Below are positions 59,292 to 64,000 of a DNA stretch of 64,000 nt, piece by piece; within the stretch, counting starts at the first letter, position 1, and every line of letters begins with the position of its first letter. The notes under the pieces were generated by a model. The model had not been told where the DNA came from and searched no databases. It saw only the letters and a program-made list of their open reading frames with translations. Where the stretch lies: contig NZ_JABRWH010000001.1 in the NCBI RefSeq assembly GCF_013248975.1, positions 930,001-994,000 of the forward strand, written 5' to 3'. This DNA comes from Neobacillus endophyticus (lineage in GTDB: Bacteria > Bacillota > Bacilli > Bacillales > Cytobacillaceae). The position numbers and the translations under genes were made by a program.

Positions 59292-60851
59292 TTACTCTCC
59301 CTCAATCGACCGTTTGGCCAACGGAATTTCCTTCATGAAGAATATTAAAAACAAACCAACCAAAGCAATCACCAAACAAATCATAAATACATCATGAATA
59401 GAATTGGCAAGGATGTGTTTAATTTGCTCCACCACCTTTTGAAAAGCAGGCAGCATCACCGCAGGAAGTTTTGCCTTGATCCCTGTCAACATCTCTGTAT
59501 TTGAAATCATACTCGGATTCATAAGCACAGCCGTCATACCCGCTGGCAGCTTGCTTACATCCAAATGTTGAATTCCATCCGAAATGGATGTATTTAAAAT
59601 CGTCCCCATGACAGCTGACGAAATAGTGGAACCTAATAACTTAAAAAATTGGACCCCTGATGTCACAACCCCCATTTGTTCCTCAGAAAAAGCATTTTGT
59701 GCGGCTGAACTGAGGATTGGCATAACAATCCCCATTCCTATGCCCAATATAATCATATCGCTCACAATCACAAAGTTCCCGGAATCGACTCGCAGAAAAA
59801 CTAACAAGAGCGAACCAAGAGCAATCACAATAAAACCAATAATCGATTGTAATTTATATTTTTGTGTTTTGGAAATAATCACTCCGCTAACAATGGAACC
59901 AATGATAAGACTCACCATCATCGGTGTCATGATGGCACCCGATTTGCTGGCACTTTTGCCCACTACACCTTGCACGAAAAGCGGGATGAATATAGTCGAG
60001 CCCATTAATATGGCATTTAGCAAAAACATCTCAATAGCTGAAAAATTAAAAACAGAGCTTTTGAAAAGAGCTAAAGGGATAACCGGATCAGCGGCCTTTT
60101 TCTCTATAAGTAAAAAGCCTATCAGCATCACAAGGGAAAAGGCAAACATGGACATAATTTGCACTGAATTCCAGGCATATTTATTGCCCCCCCATGTAAA
60201 TCCCAAGAGCAGTGGTATTAAGGCAAGTACAAGAGCCGCCGCACCAACATAATCAACCTTTTTCCGTTTCTCAGTTTCTGTATGAGACGGGAGGGCAGAA
60301 ATAATAATGAGTAACGCAATCATTCCTACTGGCACATTCACATAAAAGATCCATCGCCAGTTGAATGAATCGGTTATATATCCTCCTAGCGTTGGTCCGA
60401 CAATGCTGGCTAACGCACCAGCGGTACCCAAAATTCCGGTATATTTCGCCCTGTCAGCGGGTGGAAATAATACACCAATAATGGCCATTGTATTGGAAAT
60501 GAGAACCGCTCCGCCAATACCTTGCAGCCCCCTGAAAAAAATTAATTGAAGCATATTTTGCGACATTCCGCACAATGCTGAACCGACAAGAAAAATCACA
60601 ATTCCAATGACATAAATCTTTTTAAATCCATATAAGTCCGATAACTTTCCAAACAACGGCATCGAAATAGTTATGCAAAGCAAATAGGAAATTACTGGCC
60701 AAGTGTAATAGGAAAAGCCATTTAGTTTTTCAATAATTTTAGGCATCGCCGTCCCCACAATGGTACTATCCAGTGAAGCAAGCAAAATGGCCAGCATTAA
60801 TCCAGTCATGATGAAGATAATCCTCTTTTTATCTAATTTATTCAGTTCCAT
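59292..60851 (-). CDS. MFS multidrug transporter, DHA2 (EmrB/QacA) family
   Basis: 519 aa with 14 predicted membrane helices; drug/proton antiporter. Helix 1 contains LLASLDSTIVGTAMPKI (motif D1), then GKLSDLYGFKKIY (motif A) and the motif C region GTAGALASIVGPTLGGYIT. The C-terminus ends in a short basic/acidic tail. GAGAGGAG precedes the ATG at 60851; the frame is open to 60869 but without a site. It follows tetR on the same strand, and its promoter region carries three palindromes that match one in front of tetR, so it is most likely repressed by that TetR. Confidence 0.92.
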   Translation of the reverse strand: MELNKLDKKRIIFIMTGLMLAILLASLDSTIVGTAMPKIIEKLNGFSYYTWPVISYLLCITISMPLFGKLSDLYGFKKIYVIGIVIFLVGSALCGMSQNMLQLIFFRGLQGIGGAVLISNTMAIIGVLFPPADRAKYTGILGTAGALASIVGPTLGGYITDSFNWRWIFYVNVPVGMIALLIIISALPSHTETEKRKKVDYVGAAALVLALIPLLLGFTWGGNKYAWNSVQIMSMFAFSLVMLIGFLLIEKKAADPVIPLALFKSSVFNFSAIEMFLLNAILMGSTIFIPLFVQGVVGKSASKSGAIMTPMMVSLIIGSIVSGVIISKTQKYKLQSIIGFIVIALGSLLLVFLRVDSGNFVIVSDMIILGIGMGIVMPILSSAAQNAFSEEQMGVVTSGVQFFKLLGSTISSAVMGTILNTSISDGIQHLDVSKLPAGMTAVLMNPSMISNTEMLTGIKAKLPAVMLPAFQKVVEQIKHILANSIHDVFMICLVIALVGLFLIFFMKEIPLAKRSIEGE

Positions 60852-60876
60852 GCTGATCTCTCCTCTCAATAATTGA

Positions 60877-60997
60877 ACCGAACGGTCGGTCTATATATGT
60901 GTAAAAAAAATGGATCAGTGTTCTTCTTTTTATTCCGAATGGTCGGCCGATAAGTATGTCAAATACACCTCTAAATTTTAGACCGAACGGTCGGTCT
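60877..60997. promoter_or_regulatory. Three TetR operators in front of the MFS gene
   Basis: ACCGAACGGTCGGT (60877-60890), CCGAATGGTCGGCCG (60934-60948) and AGACCGAACGGTCGGTCT (60980-60997) are copies of one palindrome; the last is the most complete. Confidence 0.85.
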
Positions 60998-61004
60998 GTG
61001 GCGG

Positions 61005-61031
61005 TAACAATAAAACTCGCTTACTGGCGAG
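61005..61031 (-). terminator. Terminator of tetR (61050-61649)
   Basis: Reading minus: CTCGC-cagtaa-GCGAG then TTTTATT. Confidence 0.65.
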
Positions 61032-61049
61032 CTCCGACTTAACAATAAA

Positions 61050-61649
61050 TCAACATTTCAATTCCTCATAAAAACCATTCCACAAATCAATTAACGCCGT
61101 TCTAGCTTCTTCACCATTTCCTTTCGAAATGAAGCTATGCATACCGATCCCATCCGAAGAGTAAATAAACATTTTCGCGACGTGTTCATCACTCATACAT
61201 GAGGAGATCTCCCCTTTTTCCCTGGCAATTTGAACAATTTCTTTCCACGAATTCAATTCAAATTGCAAAACCTCTTGAAGTTTGTCTTGAAAACCGGGGA
61301 ACATCTTGATCCCATCGAAAAACAGCGAAAAAATATTCAGTTCAAAAATGCTATCTTCAGCAGCATCAATCGGGAACAAAGTTTCCATTTTACGAAAAGA
61401 ATAAAAGTAATCGTGATAAAATTGGCGAAGCGAATCCTTGCTTAAGTCCTTATACACTGCTGTTACAGAAGCAATGGAATGATTGAGAACTTCAAGAAAA
61501 AGCTGCTCCTTACTTTCAAAATGGTGGTAAAAGGCACCCTTCGATATACCTGTTTCCTCGACAATTTCCTTCATGGTGACTTCTTTAAAATTCTTTTTCA
61601 AAAAAAGTTTGAAGGATACATTCAGGATATGTTCTCGTGTATTTGACAT
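61050..61649 (-). CDS. TetR-family repressor of the MFS transporter
   Basis: 199 aa. DNA-binding part (about 5-52): ILNVSFKLFLKKNFKEVTMK and IVEETGISKGAFYHHFESKE. C-terminal TetR_C-like helical ligand domain with FPIDAAEDSIFELNIFSLFF. The operator AGACCGACCGTTCGGT lies 18-35 bases upstream of the start and three copies lie in front of the MFS gene, so it should repress both. GGTGATG-type site before the ATG at 61649 is weak. The A/T-rich GNNCGGNC palindromes are of the kind used by FadR/QacR-like TetR proteins. Confidence 0.9.
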   Translation of the reverse strand: MSNTREHILNVSFKLFLKKNFKEVTMKEIVEETGISKGAFYHHFESKEQLFLEVLNHSIASVTAVYKDLSKDSLRQFYHDYFYSFRKMETLFPIDAAEDSIFELNIFSLFFDGIKMFPGFQDKLQEVLQFELNSWKEIVQIAREKGEISSCMSDEHVAKMFIYSSDGIGMHSFISKGNGEEARTALIDLWNGFYEELKC

Positions 61650-61666
61650 ATATACATCACCTCTAC

Positions 61667-61684
61667 AGACCGACCGTTCGGTTT
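61667..61684. promoter_or_regulatory. TetR operator in front of its own gene
   Basis: AGACCGACCGTTCGGTTT, the inverted relative of the sites at 60877-60997. Confidence 0.85.
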
Positions 61685-61927
61685 CAACATCATCTTATTC
61701 CTTTATTTATTGTCTGTCAAGTTAAAGCAATAAGTTTCTATGCTCAATCCCGTTTATTCTAAAACAAGCAGCCTAAAACTCATGAACCTCCTCAGAATCA
61801 TAACACTGTATTTCCCCCCCATTTTAATATTTCACCGCTAAGTTGTACACGATAATTCCCTTCAGTACGTATTAATATTTTAACAACTCATTCTTGTTAT
61901 TGCCTAAAAAGGAGATGATCAAGGAAA

Positions 61928-63445
61928 ATGGATAACTTTCATTCTAAAAAATCATTCACCCCACATTCAAACTCACAAGTATGGAAATTTGTTTCTGCCC
62001 CTGACTTGCACCCCATGAAGGTTACTGTCAATGTAAATAAACCCGGAACAGCTCCAGGCTTCCTATTTGTTGCGCCCTATACTGCGTATGGCACGAATAT
62101 GATCGGACAAACCGGCTCCCTCATTATGGATCAGGCTGGTAACCCCGTCTGGTTTAGACCGCTTGAAAGCAGATATATCCAAAATACGGACTTTAGAGTA
62201 CAAACTTACTTTGGCCGCCAGGTTCTTACAATGTGGCAAGGGACGATATCTGGTACTCAATCCGCGCACCCAAATCTTCCAGCAGGTGATCCTGAACCAG
62301 GTGCTTATTACCAAATTATAAATCAGAATTATGAAGTGATAAAAAAAATCACTGCTCAAAAAGGTTTCACTTCTGATGTACATGAGTTTACGATTACCAA
62401 ACGTAACACGGCTTTGTTTACTGCTATCAAGCAAGTTCCAGCAGACCTATCACCATATGGGGGCCCTGTAAATGGGTATTTTGATAATTACTCGATTCAA
62501 GAAGTTGATCTCGTGACTGGCAGACTTCTTTTCTTTTGGGATGTACTTGCCCATATTAATCCGGCTGATTCGATGTTACCTGCATCGTCTGCCAAAAGCT
62601 CCAATAATATTTGGGACTGTTTCCATGTGAATTCAGTTGAAGAGGGGCCAAACAACACTCTCCTCATTAGCATGCGTAACATGTGGGCGATTTACCAAAT
62701 TGATAAAACAACCGGGAATATCATTTGGCAGCTTGGCGGAAAGCAAAGTGATTTTACCTTTGGCCCAAATGCTGAATTCTCTTGGCAGCATGATGCCCGA
62801 TATAGATCTGGAAACAGGATCAGCTTGTTTGATGATGCCTGCTGTGCTTCTTCAAGCTCTCCCCCTGAGGGTCAAGCACGGGGCTTGATTCTACAGCTCG
62901 ATTTTCAAAACATGACCGCATATAAGGATCGAACTTATTATCACGATCCGCCACTAATAGTACCCAGTCAAGGAAATGTTCAAAAACTAGCAAATGGAAA
63001 TCAACTCGTAGGATGGGGGCAGGAACCCTATCTTTCTGAATTTAAAAATGCCGGGAATACACCAAGGGATCCAGCTAAGAATTTCATCTATGATATGCAA
63101 TATCCTAATCAAAATCTGTCTTATAGGGCGTTTAAAAATGAGTGGAATGGCTTCCCTCTGTATCCGCCAAGTATTGCTGTAGATCTAATAGAGAAAGAGG
63201 AGGCAACTGTTTATGCCTCCTGGAATGGTTCCACTGAAACAGCTGCTTGGCAAGTGCTAGCAGGTCCAACACCTTTTAACTTGTCAGTAGTGGTAATTAA
63301 CACCCCTCGAACAGGATTTGAAACAGATATTGACGTTCATTCTGTTGGACCTTATTTTCAGGTAAAAGCATTGGATTCAACGGGAAGAGTGATTGGTACC
63401 TCACAGACCGCCTACGTGAAAGATAGAAAACATAGGCGAAAATAA
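61928..63445 (+). CDS. Arylsulfotransferase-like protein (ASST, Arylsulfotran_2 type)
   Basis: 505 aa, six-bladed beta-propeller family that includes PAPS-independent arylsulfate sulfotransferases. Visible motifs: PGFLFVAPYTAYGTNM, MDQAGNPVWFRPL, SDVHEFTITKRNTALFTAI, WDCFHVNSVEEGPNNTLLIS, and the family signature IIWQLGGKQSDFTF...FSWQHDARY, where His is the likely active-site residue. A C-terminal Ig-like tail (about 405-505; VYASWNGSTETAAWQVLAG) follows. No signal peptide is seen, unlike classic exported ASST. AAGGAG lies 13 bases before the ATG at 61928. Monocistronic; no terminator found. Confidence 0.82.
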   Translation: MDNFHSKKSFTPHSNSQVWKFVSAPDLHPMKVTVNVNKPGTAPGFLFVAPYTAYGTNMIGQTGSLIMDQAGNPVWFRPLESRYIQNTDFRVQTYFGRQVLTMWQGTISGTQSAHPNLPAGDPEPGAYYQIINQNYEVIKKITAQKGFTSDVHEFTITKRNTALFTAIKQVPADLSPYGGPVNGYFDNYSIQEVDLVTGRLLFFWDVLAHINPADSMLPASSAKSSNNIWDCFHVNSVEEGPNNTLLISMRNMWAIYQIDKTTGNIIWQLGGKQSDFTFGPNAEFSWQHDARYRSGNRISLFDDACCASSSSPPEGQARGLILQLDFQNMTAYKDRTYYHDPPLIVPSQGNVQKLANGNQLVGWGQEPYLSEFKNAGNTPRDPAKNFIYDMQYPNQNLSYRAFKNEWNGFPLYPPSIAVDLIEKEEATVYASWNGSTETAAWQVLAGPTPFNLSVVVINTPRTGFETDIDVHSVGPYFQVKALDSTGRVIGTSQTAYVKDRKHRRK

Positions 63446-63553
63446 GATGATCCCTTCCAAAAAATTTTAAAAAAACAATGCTTGCCGTTGTAAGCTGCAA
63501 CTTCAATCAATCGCAAGAAGATGTCATCATACTTGTAACTGTGCAGATGTCCC

Positions 63554-63584
63554 ATGCATATAACTATTTTTAACTATTATGCAT
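63554..63584. promoter_or_regulatory. Inverted repeat upstream of the SDR gene
   Basis: ATGCATA-taacta...-TATGCAT with a 17-base centre, 15 bases before the SDR start and adjoining its GGAGG site; possible operator or RNA hairpin. Confidence 0.35.
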
Positions 63585-63598
63585 TGGTGGAGGAATGT

Positions 63599-64000
63599 AT
63601 GAAATACTATCCCGTGTATCCTTATTACGGTAAAAAAACAAAGTGTGAAGAGCAATTGCTTGCTTTTCCCCCGCAGCATCAGGAACATCCCGGATTGGAA
63701 TATGTAATGAATCCTAGACCGATATACGAAAATCCCTCCTATATGGGCAGTCAAAAGCTGCAAGATCAAGTGGCGATCGTTACGGGAGGTGACAGCGGCA
63801 TTGGACGTGCTGTTTCCATTGCATTTGCCAAAGAAGGAGCCGATATTGTCTTCGTATATCTTAATGAACATCGGGACGCGGAAGAAACCAAAACAAAAAT
63901 CGAAGAGATTGGAAGAAGATGCTTAGCACTGCCAGCCGACCTTCGGTACAAAAATAATGGTATGCAGGTGGTGGACCAAACGGTCAAAACGTTTGGTAAA
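63599..64000 (+). CDS. Short-chain dehydrogenase/reductase, 5' part (runs off window)
   Basis: 134 codons visible. A Tyr/Pro/His-rich N-terminal extension (about 1-50; ending PGLEYVMNPRPIYENP) precedes the Rossmann motif VAIVTGGDSGIGRAVSIAFA (about 58-77) and VFVYLNEHRDAEETK. This arrangement matches the YhdF/YhxC group of general-stress oxidoreductases in Bacillus. The catalytic Ser-Tyr-Lys lies beyond base 64000. GGAGG is 5 bases before the ATG at 63599. Substrate unknown. Confidence 0.9.
   Translation, partial: MKYYPVYPYYGKKTKCEEQLLAFPPQHQEHPGLEYVMNPRPIYENPSYMGSQKLQDQVAIVTGGDSGIGRAVSIAFAKEGADIVFVYLNEHRDAEETKTKIEEIGRRCLALPADLRYKNNGMQVVDQTVKTFGK

Noticed and set aside
59584..60252. 222-codon plus-strand frame
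   Set aside because: It is antisense to the MFS transporter gene and has no ribosome-binding site.

Overview
The window looks like the chromosome of a low-GC, endospore-forming, motile Bacillaceae member (Bacillus sensu lato; Neobacillus- or Mesobacillus-like). The evidence is Bacillus-type Shine-Dalgarno sites, intrinsic terminators with T-tracts, cre/CcpA-like sites, LicT/RAT antitermination, PerR-like boxes before ahpC, a sigma-K-type promoter, GerP-like spore proteins and a CwlC-like amidase. Gene content matches the Bacillus paralogues treP, alaRT, manRPA, licT-bglPH, yvdTSR and ahpCF. I see no rRNA, tRNA, CRISPR array, transposase or prophage. About 45 protein genes are supported, three of them very short.

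Layout. 1-3.3 kb: 5' part of treP (minus) and a CwlC-like amidase extended by SPOR and glucosaminidase-like domains. 3.9-6.7 kb: alaR-alaT and gpmA. 6.8-8.7 kb: glycosyltransferase and UDP-glucuronate epimerase. 9-17 kb: three c-di-GMP genes with a VanZ-like protein, a D,D-carboxypeptidase, a 39-aa membrane peptide and a broken chemotaxis-receptor fragment. 17-22.3 kb: mannose system (manA divergent from manR and a split fructose/mannose PTS). 22.4-30.7 kb: lacZ, a GGDEF-EAL gene behind a clear c-di-GMP-I riboswitch and terminator, a Q/N-rich lipoprotein and an exported nucleosidase-like protein. 30.9-34 kb: POT peptide transporter and GMP reductase. 34-36.1 kb: a perfectly periodic 53-bp tandem array, then four small genes related in pattern to GerP spore-germination proteins. 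36.2-38.5 kb: sporulation-type histidine kinase and a membrane protein. 38.5-43.5 kb: licT-bglP-bglH with three RAT-like antiterminator/terminator units, one joined to a possible 16-codon leader peptide. 43.5-50.8 kb: quinone reductase/MarR pair, YxcD-like gene, PAS-GGDEF gene, TetR with a paired SMR pump, a GyrI-like protein. 50.9-55.2 kb: orphan GHKL kinase, ROK fructokinase, LysM glycosidase-like protein. 55.3-57.6 kb: ahpCF. 57.8-61.7 kb: ECF sigma/anti-sigma pair and TetR-regulated MFS pump. 61.9-64 kb: arylsulfotransferase-like gene and the 5' part of an SDR.

Themes. Sugar uptake dominates (trehalose, mannose/fructose, beta-glucosides, lactose-type galactosides, fructokinase), with operator, cre and antiterminator control readable in the sequence. 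Five c-di-GMP enzymes lie within 40 kb and one is itself preceded by a c-di-GMP riboswitch. Intergenic space is rich in unexplained repeats: a dispersed GGTGTCAGGCACC family in simple, palindromic and long hairpin forms, two copies of a ~145-bp structured element, the 53-bp array, and a degenerate ~20-bp array. The strongest candidates for new biology are the GerP-like cluster with its sigma-K-type promoter, the ~145-bp structured element, and the leader-peptide/RAT unit before bglP. All functional names rest on recognised motifs read by eye; no database search was run.
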